The notes below the pieces were generated by a model. It was not told the origin of the DNA. It ran no database searches and saw only the letters and a program-made list of their open reading frames with translations. Positions 15,155 through 22,536 of a stretch of 22,690 nt of DNA are shown piece by piece. This stretch comes from CAYVSY01 sp964454255 (GTDB lineage: Bacteria > Bacillota_I > Bacilli_A > RF39 > UBA660), in contig CAYVSY010000008.1 of assembly GCA_964454255.1 (NCBI GenBank), positions 1-22,690 of the forward strand, read 5' to 3'. The number at the start of each line of letters is the position of its first letter. Position 1 is the stretch's first letter. A program made the position numbers and the translations under genes.

Positions 15155-15788
15155 CTAACCAATTATAATCAGGTATATCAACTTTTTTTGATATTTCAGT
15201 TCTTCTTTTTGTTTTGTCTTTTATTATGTCGTCTTTGTTTTTAATGCCTTTTTTATTCCATTCATATAAAATTTTATCAATGTATCTTAAATTATTAACG
15301 CCATTATATATAGCTTCCTTTAAAGCTTCTTTAATTAAAATGTCTGAAAACTTATCATTTATCCATCCTTTTATTATTTCATATTCCATTGGTGATAATG
15401 TTCTTCCAAATTCTTTTTCAAACATTTCAAATATGCTGTTATCTTCAATTGTAGGTGTAACTTTATCTAAGACAAAACTAGCTAATTTGGTGTATAACAT
15501 TTCTAAATTTATATATTCTTCTGTTTTATTCAGAGAATTTTTTTCTAAGAATACACTTATTATTTTTTTATCAACTAAACTAGAAATAATATTCATTATT
15601 TTGTATTTTTCCATATCTATTTCTTCAATAAAAATGGTTGGATTATATGCAATTTTCCCTTTTAAATTAATAAGATATATTATAACAATCAATTCTTCTT
15701 CTGATATATTTAATTTTTTATAATTTTTTAGTAATAAGCCTGAAATATTATATATTTTTTCTTCTAATATATTAACTATTTTATCCAT
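15147..15788 (-). CDS. dnaD: DnaD-like replication initiation protein
   Basis: 213 residues. An N-terminal winged-helix (DDBH1-like) region at about 1-105 is followed by the DnaD/DnaB helical domain (about 120-185), which ends in the diagnostic YIDKILYEWNKKGI at 169-182. DnaD helps DnaA and DnaB load the replicative helicase and remodels DNA. The location directly before nth matches Bacillus subtilis dnaD, which supports this over DnaB or a phage DnaD. Start: ATG at 15788 with a strong AGGAGG site. It heads the dnaD-nth-folD-tmk operon, read from the promoter at 15827-15855. Confidence 0.9.
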   Translation of the reverse strand: MDKIVNILEEKIYNISGLLLKNYKKLNISEEELIVIIYLINLKGKIAYNPTIFIEEIDMEKYKIMNIISSLVDKKIISVFLEKNSLNKTEEYINLEMLYTKLASFVLDKVTPTIEDNSIFEMFEKEFGRTLSPMEYEIIKGWINDKFSDILIKEALKEAIYNGVNNLRYIDKILYEWNKKGIKNKDDIIKDKTKRRTEISKKVDIPDYNWLDE

Positions 15789-15826
15789 CTTAATCCTCCT
15801 ACCCTTTTATTAGTATTAATGTAAAC

Positions 15827-15855
15827 ATCATATCATTTATAAACAACAATTGCAA
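15827..15855 (-). promoter_or_regulatory. Promoter of the dnaD-nth-folD-tmk operon
   Basis: TTGCAA (15850-15855), a 17-base spacer and TATGAT (15827-15832) with TG extension (TGATATGAT) on the minus strand. Confidence 0.65.
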
Positions 15856-15918
15856 AATAAGTTATTATATATTCCTTCTTATTTGCCTAAGTTCATTATA
15901 CTATTTTTTTTATTATAT

Positions 15919-15948
15919 TTAAAGAAAAATACTCTAATTTGAGTATTT
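15919..15948 (-). terminator. Intrinsic terminator of cca
   Basis: AAATACTC and GAGTATTT form a perfect 8-bp stem with a 6-base loop (15927-15948); on the minus strand it runs into TTTTTCTTT. The cca stop codon (15934-15936) is inside it. Confidence 0.8.
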
Positions 15949-17028
15949 ATTTAATATATATAGTTTTATACTATTGTAGTCATTATCTATTTTTTTTAAA
16001 ACGACGCTTTTTTCAACATCATCTAATATTTCTTTAATATATTTATTTGGTTCTTTATTTAATATTTTGGAAATATCCATAGCATTTATTTTCAAATCTT
16101 TTCTCGATAATATAACTAAATTATTCCTAATCATATTTAAATCTTTTTTGGAAATATCTTTTATATCAGCAACAATAGTAGTTAAATAAAGTCCATATTT
16201 ATATATAACGTATTCATTTAATATATCCATGTCTAATAATTCTCTAATACTTTTCAATTGTTGTTTTTCTAATTTTGTCCATGGATATATGTTATCTACA
16301 TCCAATTGGGCCCAAATACCAATAATATTGTCACATGGTTTAATATTTTTTAAATTAGGAATTTGTAGATATTTATCTAATTTTAACTCTAAAATTAAGT
16401 CAATACCTTTTTGTCTATTAACTGATAAAAATATTTTATCTAATTCATCTTTTTTTCTTTGATAAGACAAATTACTTAATAAATATCCATATTTTTTTAA
16501 AAAATGTTTTGTTTTATATTCAATATTAAAATTTAATGTCGTTGAAAATCTTATAGCTCTTAATATTCTTAAACTGTCTTCTTTTATTTTATAGCGAGGA
16601 TTCCCAACTGTTTTTATTATTTGTTTATTTAAATCATTTTTAATTTTTAAAAAATCTAAAACCTCTCCCAAACTATTTATACATAAAGTATTAATTGTAA
16701 AATCACGACGTAATAAATCTTTTTTTATGTTATTAATATATTTTATTTTAACCGGTTTTCTATTATCCTCATATTTTATTTCTTTACGAAAAGTAGTAAT
16801 ATCAAAACGAATATTTTTATGAATTATTACAACTGAACCATATAAATTATCAGGAGCAATATTAATATGAAAAATTTCCATTAAATCTTTAGGTGTTGCA
16901 TTGGTGCATATATCAATATCGGAGGTAGTAATATTTAATAAGTAATCTCTAACAAAACCTCCTACAATATAAGCAATCCATCCTTTGCTTTCTATTTTTT
17001 CTAATACTTCTATTGCCTTTTCAAGCAT
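15934..17028 (-). CDS. cca: CCA-adding tRNA nucleotidyltransferase (class II)
   Basis: 364 residues. Adds or repairs the 3' CCA end of tRNAs. The head has GGFVRD at 23-28 and the metal-binding DID at 37-39, then TTFRKE, the RRDFTINTL motif and EDSLRILRAIRF, which together are the class II motifs A-D. The C-terminal half is the usual poorly conserved helical body and tail; there is no HD domain. Whether it adds all of CCA or only part cannot be read from the sequence. Start: ATG at 17028 with GGGTGAT seven bases upstream; the GTG at 17037 lies within that site. It is a single-gene unit with its own promoter and terminator, close to the dnaD-nth genes as in Bacillus. Confidence 0.95.
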   Translation of the reverse strand: MLEKAIEVLEKIESKGWIAYIVGGFVRDYLLNITTSDIDICTNATPKDLMEIFHINIAPDNLYGSVVIIHKNIRFDITTFRKEIKYEDNRKPVKIKYINNIKKDLLRRDFTINTLCINSLGEVLDFLKIKNDLNKQIIKTVGNPRYKIKEDSLRILRAIRFSTTLNFNIEYKTKHFLKKYGYLLSNLSYQRKKDELDKIFLSVNRQKGIDLILELKLDKYLQIPNLKNIKPCDNIIGIWAQLDVDNIYPWTKLEKQQLKSIRELLDMDILNEYVIYKYGLYLTTIVADIKDISKKDLNMIRNNLVILSRKDLKINAMDISKILNKEPNKYIKEILDDVEKSVVLKKIDNDYNSIKLYILNKYSN

Positions 17029-17044
17029 TATAATCACCCATTTA

Positions 17045-17053
17045 ATTGTATCA
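17045..17053 (-). promoter_or_regulatory. Extended -10 promoter of cca
   Basis: TGATACAAT on the minus strand, 17 bases before the start codon; no convincing -35. Confidence 0.5.
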
Positions 17054-17104
17054 TATTTTTATTAATTTAATTGTATTTTAATAAATATTAACTTAATTTT
17101 ACAT

Positions 17105-17129
17105 AAAAAAAACCAATAAATGGTTTTTT
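17105..17129 (-). terminator. Intrinsic terminator of the HU gene
   Basis: AAAAAACCA and TGGTTTTTT form a 9-bp stem with a 5-base loop; on the minus strand it runs directly into further T (17105-17106). It begins one base after the HU stop codon. Confidence 0.85.
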
Positions 17130-17130
17130 A

Positions 17131-17403
17131 TTAGTTTAATGATTCTTTTAATTTATTTCCAGCTTTGAATCCTGGAACAACACGTGCTGGTATTTTAACT
17201 TCTGCACCAGTTTGTGGATTGCGTCCAGTTCTTGCAGCTCTTTTCTTAGCTGAGAATGTTCCAAAACCTACTAATGTAACCTTTCCTTCTTTTTTTAGTC
17301 CTTTAGAAATTCCTTCTACAGTAGCATCTAAAGCACGTGCTGCATCAGCTTTTGTTAAATCAGCTTTTTCAGCAATAAATTCTACTAATTCTGCTTTTGT
17401 CAT
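17131..17403 (-). CDS. hup: HU-type nucleoid DNA-binding protein
   Basis: 90 residues, the standard HU length. It binds and bends DNA as a dimer. It begins MTKAELVEFIAEKADLTKADA and has GFGTF at 46-50, AARTGRNPQTG at 56-66 and the arm-tip/C-terminal IPARVVPGFKAG at 71-82. Start: ATG at 17403 with GGAGGT eight bases upstream. It has its own promoter, a leader palindrome and a terminator. As in Bacillus subtilis (spoIVA-hbs), it lies downstream of spoIVA, here with one unknown gene between. Codon choice is visibly less AT-rich than that of its neighbours, as expected for a highly expressed gene. Confidence 0.97.
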   Translation of the reverse strand: MTKAELVEFIAEKADLTKADAARALDATVEGISKGLKKEGKVTLVGFGTFSAKKRAARTGRNPQTGAEVKIPARVVPGFKAGNKLKESLN

Positions 17404-17428
17404 TTTAATAACCTCCATTTTCTATTAA

Positions 17429-17444
17429 TAAGCACATATGCTTA
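17429..17444 (-). promoter_or_regulatory. Palindrome in the HU leader
   Basis: TAAGCA and TGCTTA are perfect 6-bp arms around a 4-base centre, between the likely transcript start and the ribosome binding site. It may be an operator (perhaps self-regulation) or an mRNA-stabilising hairpin. Confidence 0.4.
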
Positions 17445-17451
17445 CACAATT

Positions 17452-17480
17452 AAGATATCATGTTTTATAATGAAAATCAA
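17452..17480 (-). promoter_or_regulatory. Promoter of the HU gene
   Basis: TTGATT (17475-17480), 17-base spacer, TATCTT (17452-17457) with a TG extension on the minus strand. Confidence 0.55.
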
Positions 17481-17518
17481 GTATTTTTTATAAAAAAACC
17501 TTATTTTATCAGTAATTA

Positions 17519-17547
17519 TTAAAAAAAACAAGTTTTTACTTTGTTTT
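17519..17547 (-). terminator. Terminator of the acidic 169-aa gene
   Basis: AAAACAAGT (17525-17533) pairs with ACTTTGTTTT (17538-17547) with one bulged base; T-run follows on the minus strand. It overlaps the stop codon at 17536. Confidence 0.6.
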
Positions 17548-18045
17548 TACTCTTTTTTTAGATTTTGTTCTCTTTAATAAAGTTCCATTATCAATAAATT
17601 CGGTATATCTAAATTCATCAATTTCAATGTTTGCGTCTGGATCAAATGTAAATTCATCGCCTTCTTCAATTTCGATATTTGCTTTTTTTGCTGTATATAA
17701 TGCTGTATTGTATGCATTTTCACATTTTGAAAAATAAGTGTGTGATAACATTGTTGGAATTATTTCTAATTTCTTTAATGTTAATTTTTCAGCTATAATA
17801 GTTAATATTTTTAATTTTTCATCACCATTGGCATCATAATTTTCATTATTAATGCTAAATGAAATATTTACATCTTCGGCTTCTCTTATTTGAATTTCCC
17901 CTATATAATCTAATTTTTTTAATTTAGACTTTATATAATCATCAGTTTCATCATTTACCTCTAAAGAAACTTGATTATATTTACTAATTGTTCCTTTATT
18001 AAAACAATATCCGGTTATATAAATTTCTCTTTGTCCTATTTTCAT
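17536..18045 (-). CDS. Unknown acidic protein between spoIVA and HU
   Basis: 169 residues. I do not recognise the family. It starts MKIGQREIYITGYCFNKGT, is soluble and acidic in the middle (EIEEGDEFTFDPDANIEIDEF), and ends in a strongly basic tail (LLKRTKSKKRVKTK). No TM segment or signal peptide. Start: ATG at 18045 with GAGGG five bases upstream. The charge asymmetry and the basic tail might suit nucleic-acid or ribosome binding, but that is a guess. It has a near-consensus promoter (TTGACA-17-TAACAT) of its own and a terminator, so it is a free-standing transcription unit and probably expressed in growing cells and not only in sporulation. Confidence 0.75.
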   Translation of the reverse strand: MKIGQREIYITGYCFNKGTISKYNQVSLEVNDETDDYIKSKLKKLDYIGEIQIREAEDVNISFSINNENYDANGDEKLKILTIIAEKLTLKKLEIIPTMLSHTYFSKCENAYNTALYTAKKANIEIEEGDEFTFDPDANIEIDEFRYTEFIDNGTLLKRTKSKKRVKTK

Positions 18046-18069
18046 ATTATCCCTCTTTTCGTGCTATAT

Positions 18070-18098
18070 ATGTTAACATAATTGTTTATGTTTGTCAA
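18070..18098 (-). promoter_or_regulatory. Promoter of the acidic 169-aa gene
   Basis: A perfect TTGACA (18093-18098), 17-base spacer and TAACAT (18070-18075) with a TG extension (TGTTAACAT) on the minus strand: the only perfect -35 hexamer among the promoters I located. Confidence 0.7.
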
Positions 18099-18160
18099 TT
18101 TCATCTTTCTTTCATTAAAAATTCACAAAACTCTTTACGTTAACATATTTCAGGATAAAT

Positions 18161-18191
18161 AAAAGATTCAAATAAATTTTTATTATTTGAA
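18161..18191 (-). terminator. Probable terminator of spoIVA
   Basis: TTCAAATAA and TTATTTGAA form a perfect 9-bp stem with a 7-base loop; on the minus strand it is followed by a T-rich CTTTTATTT tail. It lies 14 bases after the spoIVA stop. Confidence 0.65.
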
Positions 18192-18204
18192 CCCTTTCAT
18201 TATA

Positions 18205-19674
18205 TTATAAGACAATTGCGATCATATTATTTGAACCGCGATTAACTATTTTACTTAATGTTTGTCTCAATTTAAAGCGAACTGTTTCTGGCATTATTGA
18301 GAGTTTTGCTTGAATTCCTTCTTGAACAATTACGTCTAAACTTCTTCCAAATATTTCGCTTTTCCAAATATTAGCTGTATCAGTATCTTTCATTAAGTAA
18401 TTAATTAATTCTTTTGATTGAAGTTCTGAGCCAATAATTGGTTCAAATGTTGATTCTACATCTACTCTTATCATATGAATAGATGGCGCAATAGCTTTTA
18501 ACTTGATTCCATATCTACTTCCCTGTTTAATTATTTCAGGAGTATCAAGTTTCATATCTTCTAATGTAGGTGAAGCAATTCCATAACCCGTCTGTTTAAC
18601 CATTTTTAAAGCACTTTTTATTTGACCATATTCTCGTTTAGCTTCATTTAATTCTTGAAATAAATTTAATAGATCAGCTCTACTTTTGACATCTGAGCCA
18701 ATAATTTCATTTAATATTTGATTATATAATCCTTTAGGTGATTCTAAATTAATCGTTACTTCTCCAGTTGATGCATCAACAGTTGATATATATGACTTTT
18801 CAATATATTCAGAATCTTTAAAATGAAGAGTAATATTATCAATATCTCTTAATTTTTGAACTTCGGTAATGCTTTCTTTTATTTTTTCAATGTAATGTTT
18901 TTTTAAATAGTGATCATGATTTAGAATGGCAATCCATTCAGGCATTTGAACTTGAACTTCTTCTATTGAAAATTCATACAATGTTTCTTTTAATATTGAA
19001 TACATATCTCTTTCTTGCATGTTTTCTACACTAATTGGTAAAACAGGGACATTATATTTTTCTTTTAAGCTTTCACTTAATTTCTCTGCTTCTATTCCAG
19101 TTGGATTAACAGAATTTAATATAACAATAAATGGTTTCCCAATTGATTTTAATTCACTTATAATATTTTCTTCTACTTCAATATAATCATTTCGTGGAAT
19201 TTCACCAATTGTTCCATCAGTTGTCATGACTATTCCAATAGTTGAATGATCTTTTAATACTTTTTCGGTTCCTATTTCAGCCGCTTCAACAAATGGTATA
19301 GCTTCATCAAACCATGGAGTTTTTACTAATCGAGGACCATTTTCATCCTCATAACCTTTTGCGGATGGAATAACATATCCTACGCAATCTATCATTTTTA
19401 TGCTAGTAGAAAAATCTTCGATTTGAATTTTAGCGGCATTTGATGGGACAAATTTTGGTTCAGTTGTCATGATTGTTTTACCAGAAGCCGCTTGCGGAAG
19501 TTCATCTAATGTCCTTTTTCGTTCATATTCATCAGGAATATTTGGAACAACTAATGTTTCCATGAATCTTTTTATGAACGTTGATTTGCCCGTTCGAACA
19601 GCTCCAACGACTCCTAAATATATTTCTCCACCAGTTCTTCCGGAAATACTTTTTATAACATCTATTTTTTCCAT
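18205..19674 (-). CDS. spoIVA: Stage IV sporulation protein A, spore-coat basement ATPase
   Basis: 489 residues, close to the 492 of Bacillus subtilis. SpoIVA coats the outer forespore membrane in the mother cell, hydrolyses ATP to polymerise, and anchors the coat. Visible: Walker A GAVRTGKS at 24-31, the family-specific ERKRTLDELPQAASGKTIMTTEPKFVP stretch (about 51-77), the Walker B-like MIDCVGYVIP, VMTTDGTIGEIPR, and an ILNSVNPTG nucleotide-binding loop. The C-terminus (NNMIAIVL) keeps the hydrophobic end required for localisation. Start: ATG at 19674 with AGAGG upstream. A candidate sigma-E promoter lies 31 bases upstream. It follows a kinase/HPt-receiver pair behind a terminator. The gene is intact, which argues for a lineage that still makes spores or did so recently. 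Confidence 0.97.
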   Translation of the reverse strand: MEKIDVIKSISGRTGGEIYLGVVGAVRTGKSTFIKRFMETLVVPNIPDEYERKRTLDELPQAASGKTIMTTEPKFVPSNAAKIQIEDFSTSIKMIDCVGYVIPSAKGYEDENGPRLVKTPWFDEAIPFVEAAEIGTEKVLKDHSTIGIVMTTDGTIGEIPRNDYIEVEENIISELKSIGKPFIVILNSVNPTGIEAEKLSESLKEKYNVPVLPISVENMQERDMYSILKETLYEFSIEEVQVQMPEWIAILNHDHYLKKHYIEKIKESITEVQKLRDIDNITLHFKDSEYIEKSYISTVDASTGEVTINLESPKGLYNQILNEIIGSDVKSRADLLNLFQELNEAKREYGQIKSALKMVKQTGYGIASPTLEDMKLDTPEIIKQGSRYGIKLKAIAPSIHMIRVDVESTFEPIIGSELQSKELINYLMKDTDTANIWKSEIFGRSLDVIVQEGIQAKLSIMPETVRFKLRQTLSKIVNRGSNNMIAIVL

Positions 19675-19705
19675 ATTTTACCTCTTTCTTTTAGTTTCAT
19701 TAAAA

Positions 19706-19733
19706 TTATACGCAAGACATTTTAAAATATGAA
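19706..19733 (-). promoter_or_regulatory. Candidate sigma-E promoter of spoIVA
   Basis: On the minus strand TCATATT (19727-19733) matches the sigma-E -35 consensus KMATATT exactly; 13 bases later CGTATAAT (19706-19713) matches the -10 consensus CATACAMT at 6 of 8. The spacer is about one base shorter than usual. GTATAAT would also serve sigma-A. Confidence 0.5.
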
Positions 19734-19758
19734 AAAAACAATACAATTTGTATTGTTT
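19732..19758 (-). terminator. Intrinsic terminator of the kinase/HPt-receiver genes
   Basis: A 9-bp perfect stem (19736-19744 with 19750-19758), 5-base loop, then seven T on the minus strand. It overlaps the stop codon of the HPt-receiver gene and separates it from spoIVA. Confidence 0.85.
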
Positions 19759-20539
19759 ATATCATTTTAACATTTTCAATTGTTTTTTCGACAACTCTTT
19801 TTACATCTCTTTCATTAAATGGTTTCATAAGCATATCTACTATAGGATAGCTTGCAGCTCTTCTAATTGTTTCTTGATTACTTTCACCGGTAATAATAGA
19901 TATTGGAATACTTGTGAATAAATTTTTAGCCATAAAATAATCTAAAAAGTCAAATCCATTGAAGTTTGGCATATTTAAATCTAATAAAATCGCTACTATT
20001 TTGTGATTTTGATTTTTTTCTATTATTTCTAATGCCTCTTTTCCATCACTGGCAAGTAAAATATTATAATCATCATTAAAAATTTTATTAATAAAATGTT
20101 TTATAATATTTGAATCATCAACTACTAGAATTGTTTTATCTTTCAAAATTACAGTTTCATTTTTTTCTTCAACAATAGGTGGTTTCCCTAAATATGTTCG
20201 AACTAAATTAAGTATTCTTTTTGTTTCTTCCATTAATGAATTAAAATATTCATAAACATAGCCACTATTATTTGCTTTACTTTCTGTTTCGTGTTGAAAA
20301 GCCATTTCGGCTAACTTTGTAAATCCAAAGTATTTTGCATCACTTTTTAAAGAATGAACTAATATGGCATAATTATTCATATCAGCTGCTTCTTTATATA
20401 TTTTCATTTTGGCTATTTTTTCATCAATTGCGCTTAAAAAATCTTCTAATGTTTCATTGTATGTGGCAATGTCACCAAACAATTCCAAACTTTCATTTAT
20501 ATTAACGCCATTACCAATCAATAAATTTATATCTTTCAT
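19757..20539 (-). CDS. HPt-receiver protein (phosphotransfer + REC, no output domain)
   Basis: 260 residues. The N-terminal part (about 1-115) is a helical HPt domain with His62 in VHSLKSDAKYFG as the phospho-site. After a linker (PPIVEEKNETV) a receiver domain (about 134-255) follows, with the acidic pair VVDDSN, phospho-acceptor Asp187 in LLDLNMP, the Thr in SIITGES and Lys in MKPFNE. There is no DNA-binding, GGDEF or other effector domain. It lies 45 bases after a hybrid histidine kinase and should be its partner: kinase His to kinase Asp to this HPt His to this or another receiver. Start: ATG at 20539 with AGGTGA about six bases upstream; a longer start at 20554 overlaps the site. It also has its own extended -10 promoter. 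Confidence 0.88.
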   Translation of the reverse strand: MKDINLLIGNGVNINESLELFGDIATYNETLEDFLSAIDEKIAKMKIYKEAADMNNYAILVHSLKSDAKYFGFTKLAEMAFQHETESKANNSGYVYEYFNSLMEETKRILNLVRTYLGKPPIVEEKNETVILKDKTILVVDDSNIIKHFINKIFNDDYNILLASDGKEALEIIEKNQNHKIVAILLDLNMPNFNGFDFLDYFMAKNLFTSIPISIITGESNQETIRRAASYPIVDMLMKPFNERDVKRVVEKTIENVKMI

Positions 20540-20568
20540 ATTATCACCTTTCATTCTAGACTATATTC

Positions 20569-20577
20569 ATTATACCA
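20569..20577 (-). promoter_or_regulatory. Extended -10 promoter of the HPt-receiver gene
   Basis: TGGTATAAT on the minus strand in the short gap after the kinase gene; the -35 (ATGTTC) is weak. Confidence 0.5.
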
Positions 20578-20584
20578 TATTTAT

Positions 20585-22414
20585 TTATTTTGAACATAAA
20601 AATTTATGAATAATATTATTTAGTTCTCCTTTGTCAATCGGTTTTGATAAATAATCGTCAAATCCTATTTTCAAATACTTTTCTTTCATACCACTTATCG
20701 CATTAGCAGTAAGTGCAATTGTTGGTATTTTAAAATTTGGATTTTCTTTTAATATTTTTAATGTTTCGGTTCCGCTTAAATTAGGCATCATATCATCTAG
20801 TAATATTAAATCATATTCTTCTTTATTATTAATGTTAGTAATGCATTCTGAACCACTAGAAACCATAGTAGGAATAATGTTATAATTACGTAATAATCTA
20901 GCTGCCACTTTTAAATTAACTAAGTTATCATCAACAAGTAATACTTTTTTGGAACTTAGATCTTCTGTTGGCATTTCAGTTTCTTGTTTTTTTTCTTCGT
21001 CTAATGATATTTTCCCTTCTACTATTTTTTGATCAAGAGCAACTGTGAATTGTGAACCTTCACCGTATTTACTTTGAACAACTATTTTTCCATTCATCAT
21101 TTCAACTAATTTTTTAGTAATAGCTAAACCTAATCCCGTTCCTTCAACGGTTGTGCTTTTTTCCACTTCTAAACGTTCAAATTTTGAAAATAATTTATTT
21201 ATTTTATCTTCTGGTATTCCTATTCCAGAATCTTTAACACTTACTATTATTCGACACACATCGTTTTGGCATACTGAGCAAACTTTAAATTCAATATATC
21301 CTTCTTTGGTATATTTTATTGAATTCGTTAATAAATTTAAAATTATTTGTTTTATTCTAATTGCATCTCCATACAAAACTGGTGGAATTGATTCATCATA
21401 TTTTATTCTAAACTCAAGTGGTTTTTCTCCTAATCTTGCTTTACTTAAGCTTACTAAATCATTAAATAATTTTTTAAAACTATATTCTACATCAATTATT
21501 TCTAATTTGTTAGCCTCTATTTTTGAAATGTCTAATATTCCATTTACAATTTCTAATAATGTATCCGAAGCACTTATTATGTCACGCACTTCATCTTTAG
21601 CTGATTCTGGTATGTTTTCCGTTTCTAAGGCTTGACTGAATCCTACAATAGCATTTAATGGTGTTCTTATTTCATGACTCATACTACTTAAGAAATCACT
21701 TTTAGCATGATTAGCTTTTTCAGCTTGATCTTTTGCAGCATTCAATTGTTCAATCATTTTCATATCTGGATTTTCAATAGTGAAATACATAATTGTAGTT
21801 ATATATGTCATAACAAAGGTAGTCATTAAAAGCCCCGGATCGATTCTATTTATGACTAACATAATAACAGATAAAACAACTAATACAAATATTGGAATAT
21901 ATTTTTTTGATTTTATGTGTTTGATATTTGAAATAGTTGATATAAATACCATTAATATATAAGCTAAAATAGACGTAAATAAAATATTAACGCATGGACC
22001 ATAAGAATACATAACATTATTTTGATTATATAGATAAAGTGGTGAAATAATCATCATAAATAAACAAATAATATCAAATGTAATAAATAAATATATTAAT
22101 TTTTTCATGTGTTCAATTTTGTTTTTAATTTTTTCATCTAATGAAATATAAACGATATATATAGTGAATAATGTAATCCACACTAATATAGAAAATAAAT
22201 AAATAATATTTAATACTTTTGCGATTATAACTGCATCCTTCAAATATCCTATACTAATAATTGTAACATCAAATACTATACAAAATAAAGTTGAAAACAA
22301 AGTAAAAGTAAATATTGTCGTTTCAAGATTTTTCATCCTTTTTTTGGAAAAATATACTATCATTATTATTAATAAAAATAATATACTACATATTTGAAAA
22401 TATAAACTAGTCAT
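20585..22414 (-). CDS. Hybrid sensor histidine kinase with seven-TM sensor region and receiver domain
   Basis: 609 residues. Seven hydrophobic segments fill about residues 4-212 with no sizeable extracellular domain, like the 7TM sensor region of other kinases. A short coiled linker (NAAKDQAEKANHAKSDF) leads to the HisKA domain with phospho-His247 in SHEIRTPLNAIVGF. The ATPase domain has the N box (NLLTNSIKYT), DSGIGIP and GTGLGLA. A C-terminal receiver (about 490-609) has VDDN, the phospho-acceptor Asp540 in LLDDMMP, TALTAN and the SKP lysine. Start: ATG at 22414 with GAGGTG eight bases upstream. Longer in-frame starts (to 22540) are rejected, because they read through the inverted repeat of an IS element and have no ribosome binding site. 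It works with the HPt-receiver protein next to it. The signal is unknown. Confidence 0.92.
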   Translation of the reverse strand: MTSLYFQICSILFLLIIMIVYFSKKRMKNLETTIFTFTLFSTLFCIVFDVTIISIGYLKDAVIIAKVLNIIYLFSILVWITLFTIYIVYISLDEKIKNKIEHMKKLIYLFITFDIICLFMMIISPLYLYNQNNVMYSYGPCVNILFTSILAYILMVFISTISNIKHIKSKKYIPIFVLVVLSVIMLVINRIDPGLLMTTFVMTYITTIMYFTIENPDMKMIEQLNAAKDQAEKANHAKSDFLSSMSHEIRTPLNAIVGFSQALETENIPESAKDEVRDIISASDTLLEIVNGILDISKIEANKLEIIDVEYSFKKLFNDLVSLSKARLGEKPLEFRIKYDESIPPVLYGDAIRIKQIILNLLTNSIKYTKEGYIEFKVCSVCQNDVCRIIVSVKDSGIGIPEDKINKLFSKFERLEVEKSTTVEGTGLGLAITKKLVEMMNGKIVVQSKYGEGSQFTVALDQKIVEGKISLDEEKKQETEMPTEDLSSKKVLLVDDNLVNLKVAARLLRNYNIIPTMVSSGSECITNINNKEEYDLILLDDMMPNLSGTETLKILKENPNFKIPTIALTANAISGMKEKYLKIGFDDYLSKPIDKGELNNIIHKFLCSK

Positions 22415-22436
22415 TACGACTTCACCTCTATTATTA

Positions 22437-22465
22437 ATTATATCATGGCATATTTGTTTTTTCAA
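22437..22465 (-). promoter_or_regulatory. Promoter of the hybrid kinase
   Basis: TTGAAA (22460-22465), 17-base spacer, TATAAT (22437-22442) with TG extension (TGATATAAT) on the minus strand; 46 bases from the IS-like end. Confidence 0.7.
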
Positions 22466-22511
22466 TAACTTATTTTTTTGTTTGTAAAAAGCAAAAAAGA
22501 GTTTATTTTTT

Positions 22512-22536
22512 TGATGTGAACCCCAATTGGTAGACA
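22512..22536 (-). repeat. Candidate IS3-family terminal inverted repeat
   Basis: On the minus strand the sequence starts TGTCTACCAATTGGGGTTCA and ends in ACATCA. TGTC..., a TTGGGG core and a terminal TCA resemble the right ends of many IS3 (IS150-group) elements. It begins one base after the stop codon of the transposase-like tail. The other end is outside the window, so this cannot be confirmed here. Confidence 0.5.

Noticed and set aside
18072..18147. Repeated GTTAACATA (18072-18080 and 18139-18147) as a possible operator pair
   Set aside because: One copy is simply the -10 region of a promoter; nine-base AT-rich repeats are expected by chance here.
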